NCBI RefSeq assembly: GCF_050624435.1
Contig: NW_027457716.1
Location: forward strand, 930,001 to 994,000
Length of the DNA: 64,000 nt
Reading direction: 5' to 3'
Origin: Tenrec ecaudatus
Lineage: Eukaryota; Chordata; Mammalia; Afrosoricida; Tenrecidae
This document shows positions 32,376-44,449 of the stretch, one piece after another (positions within the stretch are counted from its first letter, which is position 1; each line of letters opens with the position of its first letter). Under the pieces are notes generated by a model. The model was not told the origin of the DNA. It did no database searches and saw only the letters and a program-made list of their open reading frames with translations. Made by a program: the position numbers and the translations under genes.

Positions 32376-32810
32376 CTGATATCCATCATAGCAGTGACGA
32401 ACGGCTCTATGTAAGTGCAGGCTCCTGCTGAAATGGTGTCTTATCACAACTGTGCAGCACGCAGCTCTCCATGTCCTTCTGCCTCGAAGCCTTTTCAAAG
32501 GCATGGAAAGCCAAACCCAGGAAGGTAGGAGAGGTCACCTTACTAGGAGGAATGCTCAACACCACTACAGGCGAAGAAGAGCCCAGCCTCCTGTTTCTGG
32601 TAGACAATTCTAGGACAGAACCCATGTTGCTCAGAAGTCCTGGGGGAATCAAGCCCCTGTATCCTAAATTAAAAGCCTCAACACCCCGTTCCCATTGTGA
32701 TTGCTTCTCCCCCTAACTCAGTCTTGCGTCTGCTTTCCTATTCCCACTCCCTGCCATCAGATCTCAAATAGACTCCCTGCACCCAGGCCTGAGGAATAAG
32801 CTCGGTATGC
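32376..32810. other. no gene recognised
   Basis: Opposed frames at 32407-32652 (-) and 32471-32716 (+). Neither is recognisable. Confidence 0.4.
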
Positions 32811-32814
32811 AAGG

Positions 32815-32970
32815 GCACTCAATCCAAGACACACACATTACTCTGAATCTCCAAAACAACCCTGTGGGCTACGTGTGTAATCCCCAGTTCACAGATGAGA
32901 AATGGATTGAAAAACAGTGACACACCCAAGATCACACAGGCCAGGGTTCAAGTCTGTGTCTATCAGTTAT
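32815..32970 (-). mobile_element. MIR SINE
   Basis: Reverse MIR: 'CCAAAACAACCCTGTGGG', 'CAGTTCACAGATGAGAAATG', 'ACACCCAAGATCACACAGG', 'CCAGGGTTCAAGTCTG'. Confidence 0.87.
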
Positions 32971-33182
32971 TCTTTTATTCAAGTATGCCAGAGAAGACTG
33001 GGTCTTAACACTTGAGCAATCTTCTTGGAAGAATAAGGAAAACTACAGAAAACACAAAATGAATATCGCTTTTGTTCGTTTATCCATTTGCAAAAGACAT
33101 AATACCTATAGTGCTAAGAATAGTATTCAAAGTATCTATTACTACCCCCTCAAAGCTTACATACTAGTCACCAAACTCAAAC

Positions 33183-33350
33183 AAATACAATGCTATCAAG
33201 TTGATTACAACTTATAGCAACCCCATATAGGGCTTCCAAGACTGTAAATCTTTACAGAAGCAGAGAGCTTCACTTTTCTCCCCCTGAGTGACTGGTGCAT
33301 TTGAACTACTGACCTTGTGGTTAGCAGCCCATTGCTAAATGATTAGTTCC
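33183..33350 (-). mobile_element. AfroSINE
   Basis: Reverse copy: 'TGCTATCAAGTTGATTACAA', 'GACTGTAAATCTTTACAGAA', 'TTGAACTACTGACCTTGTGG'. Confidence 0.9.
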
Positions 33351-33489
33351 ATAATCATTACGCTTACTTAACTCTACATTCTTTTAATTATTTCTCTATC
33401 AGTCCAAATTGCATCTGGCTACATGGGAAAAAACAAACCGACTCTAGTGGTCTAATCACAAAAGCTTCATTTTTCTTATATTAACACCA

Positions 33490-33673
33490 AAAATACCAAA
33501 CCAGTTGCCACTGAATTGATTCTGATTTACAGTTACCCCATATGATTCAGGGTAGAACTGTGCCCCATGAGGTTTTCAAGGGCTGAATTTTTAAATGTAG
33601 ATTGCCAGGTTTTTCTTCCAAGGCATCTTTGTCTTAGCAGTGAATTGTGTTAACCCTTTGCACCACACAGGGG
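33490..33673 (-). mobile_element. AfroSINE
   Basis: Reverse copy: 'CCAGTTGCCACTGAATTGAT', 'GGTAGAACTGTGCCCCATG', 'TGTGTTAACCCTTTGCACCA'. Confidence 0.87.
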
Positions 33674-34247
33674 TTTGTCTTATACAATAGTAAGTCTTGA
33701 AATAGGTAGCCTAGGTCTGGCGTATTTGCTCAGGGACTCATCTTGGATATAGGAGAATGCATGCTTTTTGGTCTGCCAAACTCATGTAACCTATGTGACT
33801 CTCTCATCTTTCAATATTCTGACTAGGGAGCATGACAGCAGAAGAGCCAAGGACAAAAATGAAATGGGTTATGCCAGACAAGTGTTTTGCCTTAAACAAC
33901 AACAAAAACTTTCTTGGGAGTCCTACTCAGTATCTTTCACCTACACATATTTGGCCCAAACTGGGTCAAATGCTTATGCATAGCTGCAAGGGAGCCTAGG
34001 AGGGAGCGATTTAAGTAGGTACATTATCACCCTAAACAAAATTGAGCTTCTATTAGTAGTAAGAATGAGAAAAATGGATACTGTTTAGGCATATAGCAGG
34101 GTTGGGTAGAATTCTATTTTGTGTCTTAATTTACATTTTGAATGAACTCAGAAAAAGTCATAGAGAGTAGAACAAAGGGATGGATGCGCATCCAACCACC
34201 TCAACTACTCATTTCTTTTCATGCTCTCCCTCTAGCTTCCCTGAATA
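33674..34247. other. no gene recognised
   Basis: Unassigned AT-rich sequence. The 33768-33983 plus frame has no signature. Confidence 0.45.
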
Positions 34248-34437
34248 GTTCTTGGTTACACATTGGGCCGCTAATTGCACGGTCGGTATTTTGAAATCAC
34301 CGGCTGCTCTTCGGGAGAAAGATGGGACTCTACTCTGTAAAGAGGTACAGTCTCAGAACCTCACAGGTACAATTTTACCCATGTCCTGTAGGGTCGATAT
34401 GAGTTAGCATTGATTCAATGGCAGTGAGCTTGGTTTG
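34248..34437 (+). mobile_element. AfroSINE
   Basis: Sense copy: 'GGTTACACATTGGGCCGCTA', 'GGAGAAAGATGGGACTCTAC', 'TGTCCTGTAGGGTCGATATG'. Confidence 0.9.
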
Positions 34438-35017
34438 GATAGATATGTGGAATCTTAGGATGGAATAGTTTGAATACACCGAAAAAAATTCAGTGGAATC
34501 ATAACCCTCTAAATAATTACCCTCTAAAGCCACAAAGATCAACTGTGTCCAGCATGGTGACAGTTTAGCATATGCCATGGGCACATTGCTCATATCCCAG
34601 TGTTGTTAATCAACAAAAACTCACGCACTGCCACTTATAGTGACCCTATGCACAATAGAATAAAAGCCTTTCTAGTCCTGTGACATCCTCACAATGGTCA
34701 TATTTTAGCCTATTGTTACAGCCACTGTGTTGATCCATCTCATTCAGGGCTTACCTGTTTTTTGACGATGCTCTACCAAGTATTTTGTCCTTTTCTAGGG
34801 ACTAATTTCTCCTGATACCATGTTCAAAGTATATGAAATGGAGTTTTACCATCCTCACTTCTAAAATACATTCTGGCTGTACTTCTTCCGGGATAGACCT
34901 CTTTGTTCTGCTGGGCATTCATGGTATATTCAATATTATTTGCAACATCATATTTTAAAGGCATCATATTTTCTTCAGTCTTCCCTATTTATGGTCCATC
35001 TTTCACATGCATATGTC

Positions 35018-35180
35018 AAACATTACCATCGAGTCTATTCTTATTCATAGTGACCATATAGGGTTTCCAAGGCTGTAAATCTTTACAGGGTCAAATAGCT
35101 TCCTCTTTCTTCTGTGGAGCAGCAAGTGGGTTGAACCACCAACCTTGCTGTTAGTCATTCAACCCATACCAGACACTGAA
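35018..35180 (-). mobile_element. AfroSINE nested in RTE
   Basis: 'CATTACCATCGAGTCTATTC', 'GGCTGTAAATCTTTACAGGG', 'GTGGGTTGAACCACCAACC'. Confidence 0.88.
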
Positions 35181-35644
35181 ATTAAGACTCCTTTCACATG
35201 CATCTAAGGTGATTAAAAATATCAAGGCTAAAAGCAGGCATAATTTGCTAATCCCCAGAGTAAAACATTTGCTCTTTCACATTTTAAAGAGGTCTTTTAC
35301 AACAGATTTTTCCAATGAAATACGTTGATTTATTGACTGCTGCTTCTGTGAGTATTGATTGTGGGTCCAAGTAAAATAGAGTTTAGCTACATTTCTCTAT
35401 TTGTAATGATGTTGTGTGTTTATATTTGTCAAGTTGAGAAGACATTTGTATTCTTAGTGTTGAAGACTAATTCATACTGAAGGTGTACTATATGAGCTTT
35501 ATCAGTAAGTACTTCAAGGCCTATTGACTTTCAGCCAGCAAGATTGGGTCATCTGCATAATACAGGTTGTTAATGATTCTTCCTCCAAACCAGATGCCTC
35601 AACTTCTTCATACAGAGCAACTTCTCAGATTATTTGAATAAGTA

Positions 35645-35995
35645 TAGTGTGATAGATAGGTAGGTTTATAGTGCCAACCTGGCCAATAAGAACATGTGGG
35701 ATTAATAAGTTAGCAGTTTGTTTCGTGGGCAAAGAGATAAATGGCTCAGCAAGCCACACCTATCTCTCAGTTGCTCTCTGGTGATCAGACCAGTGTGTGG
35801 CTGCCTTACCTAGTTCTGCAGTTTGCTGCCTGGCTGTACTGCCATATTTACTGTTGCATGGAAGTGAGTTAAACTGAGTCCTTTGTACTGCTATGTGGAC
35901 TAATTAGCTGTTATATTCCTTCGTGTTCTATCTATCTATCAAATCATAAATGTCCTGGTTTTGTTTCTCTAGAGAACCCTGTCTAACACATATGG
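35645..35995 (+). mobile_element. repeat family B nested in RTE
   Basis: Begins 'AGGTTTATAGTGCCAACCTG' and ends 'TTTTGTTTCTCTAGAGAACC' + CTGTCTAACACA, as in 15136-15640. About 350 bp, shorter internally. Confidence 0.62.
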
Positions 35996-36994
35996 TGAAA
36001 GGATATAACCACAACACACACTCTCCTGATTTTAAACCACGCACTATCCACTTGTTCTATTTGAACCACTTCCTGTTGGTTTGTGTACAGGTACCACAGG
36101 AGCACAATTAAATGTACGGGAATTCCCATTGTTCTCATATGTATTCATATGCTACCCAAAGTTTGTTATGATACACAGTAAAATCCTCTGCATAGTCAAT
36201 AGTACGTAAGTAAGCATTTTCCTTGTATCCTGTTTTCAGCCAAGGTCCATCTGAAACGAGCATTGATATACCTTACCCCATGCCCTCTTTTAATACAGCC
36301 TGGATTTCTGGCAGCTTCCTGTTGACATATTGCTATAACTACTTTTAAAGGTATCGTCAATAAAATTGTACTTGCATGTCATATTAATGTTATTTTAAAT
36401 TAATTTGCAGATTTTGTTGCGTCATATTTCTTTAGAATGGACACAAATATTAATCACTTCCAGTTGGTTGGCCAGATAGCTATCTTCCAAATTTCTTGAC
36501 ATGGACTATCACTGCATGAGCGTGTTGAAATATTTCCATTCCTATCCCTTCCTTGCTTTTCACTAATGCTTACATTGCAGCTTCAACTTCCTCTTGGCCT
36601 TTTGAACTAGTAGAACCTCAACTAATTCTTGGGAACAGAGACTCTGTACACTCCGTCCATATTCTTTGGATTCTCCCTACATCATTCAATAGTTTGATAA
36701 ATAATCCTTGAACATTGTAATCCGAGGCTTGGATTTTTTCTTCTGTTCTTTCAATTTATGATATGCTGACTGTACCCATTCCTTTTGCTTTCCTAATTCC
36801 AGGTTTTTACACGTTACAATATAATTCTTTACTTTATCTTCTCAAGCTGTCCTTTCAAATTTTTCTGTTCAACTCTTTTATTTCATCATTTCTTCCATTT
36901 GCTTTAACTGCTTTAGGTTCAAGAGCAAGTTTCCCAGTCTCCTCTGATATCCACTGTAGTATTTTCTTTCTTTCCTGTATTATTAATGATCTTT

Positions 36995-37065
36995 TTGAGG
37001 AGCCCCCAATAAAATGATTTATGATAAATAAATAAATAGCCACAGGTGACATGACAAAAAAAAAA
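36995..37065 (+). mobile_element. 70-bp L1-type 3' tip insertion
   Basis: 'GAGGAGCCCCCAATAAAATG' is the extreme 3' end of family A, followed by an A-rich tail ending in A(11). Flanking RTE sequence continues on both sides, with related ATGATCTTT / ATGACCTTT at the edges (a decayed duplication). An extreme 5' truncation. Confidence 0.65.
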
Positions 37066-37167
37066 AGATTGATGACCTTTATGCTATTTCACAAGTCTTC
37101 TGGTAGCTGATCATTAATGTTCAATATGTCCGAACCATTCTTGAGATAGGCTCTAAATTCAGGTGAG

Positions 37168-37655
37168 ATATTTGTGATAGTAAGGTTTCGTGTCAATTTA
37201 GCTTGACCAGGATCTTCAGAAGGTGCAGCTCACACTATCCTTGGGGGTATGACCTATTTAATAGCTATAAGTAGACTGTGGAGAATGGGCTCACTCTTTT
37301 TCTTCCTGATGAAATGACCCTGGACCCTACGTCTGGCTTCTTGGGATGGCAATCACCATGAGACCTGCTGACCCTAAGAGCTGTCTGTGGCCTGCCAACT
37401 GCCTGTTGACATTGGATTCTCCCAACTCTGCTTCCACCAACCTGTGGTTTTCCTGTTTCTTGGGCTATTCCTCCAACAGCTTCAGGAGTCTGGAAGGGCC
37501 TCTAGTTTGCATCTGATTTATGGGCTGGAGTTGGACTGGGGTTTCTTGTTGTGTGGACTTCTTAATGTAAAATTCTTTATTGATATAAATTTCCTTCTTC
37601 TACATGTATCAGTATCACTGGTTTGTTTCTCTAGAAACCCCAGCCGACCACAAAT
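37168..37655 (+). mobile_element. repeat family B nested in RTE
   Basis: 'GTTTCGTGTCAATTTAGCTT' at the start and 'TTTGTTTCTCTAGAAACCCC' at the end. The interior is a different subtype from 35645-35995 ('CTGGAGTTGGACTGGGG'). Confidence 0.55.
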
Positions 37656-38474
37656 ATAATATAGACTGTATTTGGGCTCTTTTGCGTTCTTATTTTAATT
37701 TTCTTCAGGTTTGATTTGAACTTGCATATTAGTAATTGATAGTCTTTTACATAGTTGGCCCCCGGTCTTGTTTTGTCTCAATGATATTGAGCTTCTCTAT
37801 CATGTCTTCCCACAGATTTAATCAATTCCATTCCTGTGTTTTCCACATGTATATATGCCGCTCCTGTTGTTGAATAAAGGTGTTTGCAATGAGGAAGTTA
37901 TTGCTCTTGCAGAATTCTTTCATGCAGTCTTCAGCTTCTTTTCGATCCCCAAAGCCATAGTTTCTAATTACTCTTCCTTCCTTTTTGTTTCCATGCGTGC
38001 ATTCCAATTGTTAGCAATTATTAATGCATTTTCAGTACATGTGTGGTCAATTTCAGACTAAAGAAGTTGGTACAATTGTTCATTGGCTTTAGTGGTTTGT
38101 GAGAAAATTTGAATAATGGTTCTATTAACCGGCCTTCCTTGTGTATGAAGATAAATATTATTCTGTCACAGGCAGCATTGCACTTCAAGATAGATCTAAA
38201 AATGCTCTTTTTGAGGATGAAAGAGACATTCTTTTGAATTTGTCACTGTCAGCATAGTCATTCTTATCATTTTAAGATTCAAAGGGACTATTTCAACTCA
38301 CCAATGCCTAGGATATTGATCTTTATAGGTCAGATTCCGTTTTTTTATGATTTCCAATTTTCCTAGATTCTTATTTTGCACGTTTCATGTTCTGATTATT
38401 AATGAATGGTTGCAATGATTTTTCTCATTTTGAATTATAATCCATTAGCAAATGAAGTGCCAGAAGAAGCTTTA

Positions 38475-39420
38475 GTACACTTGGTTGCTAGATGCCTTCA
38501 AGTCAGTTCTGTCTCATAATAATGCCTACACAACAGAATGAAACATTGCCTGGTCCTGCCCCATACTCAAAAATTTTGTTATGTTTGAGTCCATTGTTGT
38601 AGGAATTGTCTCGATCCATTTGATCGGGTGTCTTCCTCTTTTTGCAACCCCTCCACTGTAATGTGTATGATGTCCTCCAGGGACTGGTCTGTCCTGATAA
38701 CATCTGCAAAGTACATGAGATGAAGTCTCGCCATCCTATCTGCCAAGGAACATTTAGCTGCACTTCTTCTCAGACAGATTTATTTGTTCTTCTCTCCACC
38801 CATGGTACTTTCAGTATTTTTTTTGTCAGTACCTTAATTCAAATGCACCAGTTCTCCTTCAGTCGTTCTCATTCAATGTTCAAATTTCACATGCATAAGG
38901 TGTGGCGGAAAATGCCATGCCTTGGGCCAGGCGCAACTTAATCCTAAGTGAAATTCTTGATCTTCAGTACTTTAAAGTGGTTATGTGCAGTAGATTTGCC
39001 TAATGCAATATGTTATTTGGTTTTTTGATTGTTGTTTCCATGAGCATTAGCTGTGAATCTAAGCAAGACGAAATCCTTGATAACTTCAATATTTTCTCCA
39101 TTTATTATGATGTTATCTACAGCTCCTGTTGTGAGGTTTTGAGTTATCATTAAGGTGGACTCTACTTTGAGGAAGCTCTCTTTCTCGGTGATATTTTGAT
39201 CGTTTTGCAATCTGAGGGACTCATTTTCTGGCATTATATCAGACAATATTTTACTGCTATGCATAAAGTTTTCAATGGTGAATCCCTCAGAAGTGGACTG
39301 ATTGTTTTGTCGTCCTGTCAGTTCTTAGTCTGGAAGCTGTGTTGAAATCTGTTCACCGTGGGTGATCCTGCCTGGTATTTGAAGTACTAGTGGACTAACT
39401 CCCAGCATCACAGCAAAGCA
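38475..39420 (-). mobile_element. internally deleted RTE
   Basis: Contains the 3' part ('AGATGCCTTCAAGTCAGTTC' to 'CCATTTATTATGATGTTATC') joined near 39145 to the 5' end ('TAAGGTGGACTCTACTTTGA' to 'TGATCCTGCCTGGTATTTGA'). Most of RT and endonuclease is missing. The frame 39013-39264 spans the junction. Confidence 0.8.
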
Positions 39421-39904
39421 CAAGCTACCACAGTGCAGCAAATTGACAGATGGGGCGCGGGAGGGGAGTTGTCATTGTTAGACACTGTTAATTTGGCTCT
39501 AACTCATAGCACCCACAGCCTGTTTCCTCACAGTTAATATTGGAGACCATTTTTGCAGCCAGTATGCCAATTCATCCCATTGAGGACCTTTTTTTCACCA
39601 CTCCACTTTACCAAGTATGATATCCTTCTCTAGGGACTATGCTCAGCTGTTAAGATGTCCAAAGTATGTGATATGAAGTCTTGCCATTCTCACGTCTAGG
39701 AAGCATTCTGGCTCTACTTCCGCCAAGAAAGATTTGTTCCTTCTTCTGAAAGTCCATGGAATATTCAATATTCTTCACCAGCATCATAATTCAAAGACAT
39801 CAACTTTTATTTTACCTTTCATAATTATTGTCCATTTTCAAGTACATATGAGGTGATTGAAAATGCCATAGTATGATAGTTATATAATTTTATGTCAGTT
39901 TGAA

Positions 39905-40315
39905 GATATGTAAAAGTGTAAGGTTGGTATCCAATCTGTCAATCACACCATAGCCTGATGGTGCCTCTTTGTGACCATGGCCTTCTCATAAGGAGGGCCC
40001 TGGGAACCTCCCCTTCTTTTTGCATTCACCTGACTGCTTCCTGCCCACGTTGAGAGCTGCCAGAGTCTTGCCATGCTTCCATCGACCTTGGGTCCACACG
40101 ACATTGCAATCACTGGCCTTTGACATCCCTGCATTCTGCATCATTGCATGTAACTGCGTAAGTTGGAAAGGAACTTATGGACTAGTGTTGGACTTATGGA
40201 CTTGAGTTGGACTGGCCTGGGATATTTCCTTGAAATAGAAATACTATAATGACTTCTTGATTAAAAACGATTTATTGCACATATATGAGTGTCACTTGAT
40301 TTGTGTCTCTAGTCA
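39905..40315 (+). mobile_element. repeat family B nested in RTE
   Basis: Contains 'CTGACTGCTTCCTGCCCACG', 'TATGGACTTGAGTTGGACTG' and ends 'TTGATTTGTGTCTCTAGTCA'. It shares 'GCATTCTGCATCATTGCATG' with the 48.7 kb copy. Confidence 0.55.
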
Positions 40316-40321
40316 GCCTGG

Positions 40322-40511
40322 CTTACATCCAGTTCACTGCCATCAAGTTGATTCCAACCCTTAGCAACTCTATAGGACAGGGGAGAGATATCCCTGTGGG
40401 TTTCCAATACTGGAACTTTGTATGGGAGCAGAACTGCTGATCTTGTGTTGAGCAACCCAACTTGGTTGGTTCTGACGCATTATGTTTGTAACCACTATAC
40501 CACTAGGGCTC
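40322..40511 (-). mobile_element. AfroSINE nested in RTE
   Basis: 'TTCACTGCCATCAAGTTGAT', 'TGTGGGTTTCCAATACTGG', 'ACCACTATACCACTAGGGCT'. Confidence 0.88.
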
Positions 40512-40602
40512 AGCTGTGCCTTATTCCTCAAAGTGACATCTTTTAACACTGGAAATTGGTCTTCAGCAAGATCTACCAGAGTACTCGGTCATATGACTTA
40601 TT

Positions 40603-41095
40603 TTCTTTTTACACTGTTTTGATTGTGATGTGAGGGAAAATCTACAGAGTAAATTGATTTTCTTTACAATTCATGCAATGTTTTATTATATTGATTGCAA
40701 TACCTACAATGCAATACTACTTTTCCTATTCCCTCCCTTTGTTTGCCGTTTCCATTGGTCTTTCGTTCCCATGCCTTCCTGCCTTCTGAGTAACTCCCTG
40801 ACAAATGCTGGGCTCTGAATTGTACATCGTTGACAGTATAGGTCTCCTATTTGGGGGCTGAAAGTTGAGCCATGGAGGTGAGGTCAGGTGTCAAATGGGA
40901 ATTCCACTAGTGCCTATCACATCCTAAGGTTAGTCTTCTTATTTTGAGTTCTACATTTTCCCCAGTTGATCCAGGGCCTACTACTGTGAGCACTTTCAGA
41001 GCAATCTGCAGTGAGAACCCTATGCTATCTTGGTCTTCTGGACTCAGCGCTGTGGAGCCTGGGCTTCATGTGGTCAGTGAATCCCTTTCATCTTC
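40603..41095 (-). mobile_element. L1 3'UTR nested in RTE
   Basis: 'CTGTTTTGATTGTGATGTGA', 'GACAGTATAGGTCTCC', 'TCAGAGCAATCTGCAGTGAG', the same order as 7340-8010. Confidence 0.65.
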
Positions 41096-41662
41096 TTTTG
41101 ATGCTATCTGTGTAATTCTGTATTTTGAATTTCTCTTCAATTTTTTCAGCTAGTGAAATGCACATGCTTTTCATTTTTGCTGTCCTAATTCCAGGTCTTT
41201 GCACCTTTTCATATAATTCTTTATTCCATCTTTTTTAATTCCCCTTTGAAATTTTATGTTCAGCTTCTTTATTCAGCGTCTTTACTTCATCAATTATTTC
41301 TATATTTCTCTCTCTCTTTTTCGTACTTCATCATTTCTTTCATTGGCTTCAGCTACTCCACATTCAAGGTGACATCCGTTTTGTCTTTTCTTTAGTTTCT
41401 ATCTTTTTAATTATCTTTGAATTTCTTTATTTATGATGTTCTTGATATTATTGCCGAACTCGTATCATCTCAGGTGATTTGTGTTCAATGTGTCAACTTT
41501 CTTCTTGAAGTATCCTCTAATTTAGATGAGATATACTCAAATTCATACTTTGACTCTTGGGGACTTGTTTTAATTTTGTTGGAATTCGAGTTGAATTTGC
41601 CATTGATGGTTTGTTCCACAGTTCGTCTCCAGTCTCGTGACTGATGATATTGAACTTCTTTA

Positions 41663-41780
41663 TACCGTAAATACTTGAGTATAAGCCGAGGTTTTTTCAG
41701 CACATTTTTTATGCTGAAAAAGCACCCCAGCTTTGGGGGGTAAAATTAGTTGCCTTGGGTTATACTCGAGTATGTATAGT
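41663..41780. mobile_element. palindromic MITE-like element
   Basis: Inverted ends ACTTGAGTATAAGCCGAGG (41673-41691) and CCTTGGGTTATACTCGAGT (41753-41771) pair at 16 of 19 positions. A perfect inner 10-bp stem, TTTTTCAGCA / TGCTGAAAAA (41693-41702, 41712-41721), sits inside. TA flanks both outer edges, and the host RTE sequence continues on both sides. It is non-coding. The 'CTCGAGTATAAGCCGAG' motif is one I associate with a widespread vertebrate MITE, but I cannot name it securely. Confidence 0.72.
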
Positions 41781-42780
41781 AGTTTATTTCAACAGATATA
41801 GTTGATTTAATTCGTGTGTATTTCTATCAAATATACATGATCCAGGTCTATGGTTACTGTTTACATCCCTGAAAAATAAATCTTCAATCAATAAGCCATC
41901 CTTATTGGAAAATTCTATCATGAGATCTCCCATGTGGCTTCCATCCCCATGGCCATATTTTCTAACTAGTGATCCTCCTCCTTAGTTTCCAATTTTTGCA
42001 TTCAAGTCATCAGTAATCTTGATTGCATGTTTCATCAATTTCAGACTGAAAAGGTTGGTAAAAATCCTCAATGGCTTTATTGTTAGCATTAGTGGTTGGT
42101 GTGTAAATTTGAATAATAACTTTATTAATTATTCATCCTTGTAGGTGTAATATATCCTACACCTAACAATGGTGAACATTGGAATCGATGTTGAAACATT
42201 CTCATTTTTAACATGAAAGTCATCCATTCCTTTCAAATTTGTTACTCTGGTATGTAAACCATATTATTGTGACATTCAAAATGGCCAATACCAGTCTATT
42301 TCAGTTCAATAACACCTAGAGTGTTTGATCTTTATGTGTTCCATTTTTTCATGGCTTCCAATTTTTCTAGATCCATATTTCATGCATCCCATCTTCTTGT
42401 TAGTGGTTATTGCAGTACTGCTGTTTCTTCTCATTTTGAGTCATTGCCACATCAACAAATATAGGTCCTGAAAACTTTATATCACTAAGGTCAACTCTAC
42501 TTTGAGGAGACAGCTCTTCCCCAATTATATTTTGAGTGTCTTCCAACTTGAGGGGTTCATCATCCTGCACTATATGAAACAATATTCCACTGCTATCAAT
42601 GTGCTCCACAAACACCACTATTTTTTTCAGATGTAGATTGGCAGGTTATTCTTTCTAGTCTATTTAGCTTGTAAGCTTTTCTGAAAATTTTCCACCACGG
42701 GTAACTATGCTTGTGTTTGAAATACCAGTGGTATATCTCACAGGATCATGATGACTTTCAAGTTATGATAGTTCAAGAAC

Positions 42781-43631
42781 CTGACATGTCTGACAACTTG
42801 GCATGCTAGCCTAATTCCGAATGGCCAGCACATCTCTCTTCTTGCTTTCTCTAGTTTCTGTAGACCACTGTACCTGAGCATGCATGGCTTAGGAGGTTGT
42901 GGAGTTAATTCTTGCTTCCTGGAGTAACCCTTAACCAATGACCCATAGGAGTTGTTGGACAAATAGCCACACTCCCTCACATTCTGGGCAGAATAACTAG
43001 TGGATTTTCTATAGTGTCTCCAGTAAGATTAACCTCCAGTTGCTCACAATTTTAAATTGTTTGATAATGTACTTTTCATTGGCTGCCTTCTTTCTCTTTT
43101 CTATTTCCCATTTCCTTATTGATATCTCCCCAGAAAATGGCTTAATTAAAACCTTTGTCTCAGGATCTAATCCTATGGGGAACCCAAACTCAATCACACA
43201 AGACATTTGTCAAATCATGGACTTAGTGGTTATAGCTATTATATGTGTAGGTCATGGAAGAGGAGAATTCATACCATCACTTTGAATAGTCATTCGGAGT
43301 GCCAACTGGGTCCCCAGCATAGATCCTGGACATCAAAACTCACTGTTTCCTGTATCATAACACTTCCTTATAGACTTCAGTCATTCAAAAAACTCAACAA
43401 ATAGCTTGCTGTCTCACTTCAAATTTTGTAGTGTGCAAATATGGCTATGTTTTCATTGTGTGTTTAGCCCTGGACAAATCAGCTTTGACCAGGAAGGTGA
43501 AGTCATGTGGAAAAACAAACCAAAAACACTAGCAGCTGTGTGTTGTGGAAGAAAACCCTGTGGATGAAGTGCAATTTTTAGGGAACAGAGACCAGTAAGA
43601 TAAACCAATAAGTGTCCACTGTTTTGATGTT
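42781..43631. other. no gene; LTR-like scrap at about 43005-43200
   Basis: 'CTTTGTCTCAGGATCTAATCC' split around 43150-43190 with 'GGGGAACCCAAACTC' resembles the 3' end of an ancient LTR. The frames at 43009-43404 are on both strands and not credible. Confidence 0.4.
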
Positions 43632-43770
43632 AAGGAGAACCCTGGTGAGGCAGTAATTAAGCACTTAAGGGCTAATCAATCAGCAGTTCAAACCCACCAT
43701 CTTCCCCAAGGAAGAGTTACGATGTGGCAGTCTGACCCCCTTAAGATTTACATTGATTACCACTACCAAC
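43632..43770 (+). mobile_element. AfroSINE, 3' truncated
   Basis: 'AGAACCCTGGTGAGGCAGTA', 'GCAGTTCAAACCCACCATC', 'GATGTGGCAGTCTGACCCCC'. The tail is missing. Confidence 0.85.
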
Positions 43771-43811
43771 TGATCTGAGAGGGATAGCATTAGGGGATGC
43801 TGGATCGCATT

Positions 43812-44018
43812 CTTAACGAGCTCTAATGGCAGAGTGGACTCCTCATTGATCTCCTAACCACAAGGAAAGTGGTTCTAACCTATCAGTTGGTCCATGTGAG
43901 AAATAGGAGTTTGTCTGCTCTGGTAAAGATTTAAGCCTTGGAAAATCAAAGGGTGAAGTTCTATTCTATCTTGTAGGGTCTCTATGAGTCAGCTTCAACA
44001 CAATGATAATGAGTTTGC
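43812..44018 (+). mobile_element. AfroSINE
   Basis: 'GAGCTCTAATGGCAGAGTGG', 'GTAAAGATTTAAGCCTTGGA', 'TATCTTGTAGGGTCTCTATG'. Confidence 0.88.
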
Positions 44019-44034
44019 TTTGGAATTTTGGGAT

Positions 44035-44445
44035 AGAATAGGAGAAATATGTGCAACAAAGTTTAAACTTATTTTAAATGTTCAGTGGTATTGCTCAGAG
44101 AGAGATTCTTGGAACCCACAAGAATGTTGTCCTTAGGCACCTTCAGATCTGGAACTGAACTCACTCCCTTGGCTCAATCTTCAGCCAAACAATAGGTAGA
44201 TCTATAAGGTAAAAAGTAACACTAATCAACTCTTTGAATCAAAAGGATATAATTTATTCAAAGATCAAGTTCAGAAGGGTCAGGAAAGAAGGGGGAATGG
44301 AAACAGGAAATACAAGGAGGAAGTGCGATAAGTGATATTACGTTGAGCAGATTGCAGTCAATATCATGAAGCAAAATATGTGTGAACTGTCAAATGGAAA
44401 ACAGATGTATTCTGTAAACCTTCACCCAACTCACAATAAAGAGAT
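44035..44445 (+). mobile_element. L1 3'UTR, plus strand
   Basis: The sense counterpart of the antisense L1 3'UTR copies: 'AGATCTGGAACTGAACTCAC', 'TGTAAACCTTCACCCAACTC' and a terminal CACAATAAAGAG with the AATAAA signal. Confidence 0.7.
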
Positions 44446-44449
44446 TTTT

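Larger units (their letters stand above)
34603..38472 (-). mobile_element. old RTE LINE, heavily interrupted
   Basis: Antisense RTE spanning 3.87 kb from its 3' tail ('CACTGCCACTTATAGTGACC') to its 5' region ('AATTATAATCCATTAGCAAA'). RT-region landmarks read antisense ('AGATTGGGTCATCTGCATAA' covers the YADD box position near 35550). It is split by an AfroSINE (35018-35180), two family B repeats (35645-35995, 37168-37655) and a tiny L1-type tip (36995-37065). No coding frame survives. Confidence 0.82.
39470..42780 (-). mobile_element. third RTE LINE copy, multiply interrupted
   Basis: Antisense RTE segments at about 39470-39875, 40515-40600, 41150-41660 and 41785-42780. The 5' end is near 42720 ('TTTGAAATACCAGTGG'). 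Interrupted by family B (39905-40315), AfroSINE (40322-40511), an L1 3'UTR (40603-41095) and a palindromic MITE (41663-41780). No frame survives. Confidence 0.78.
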
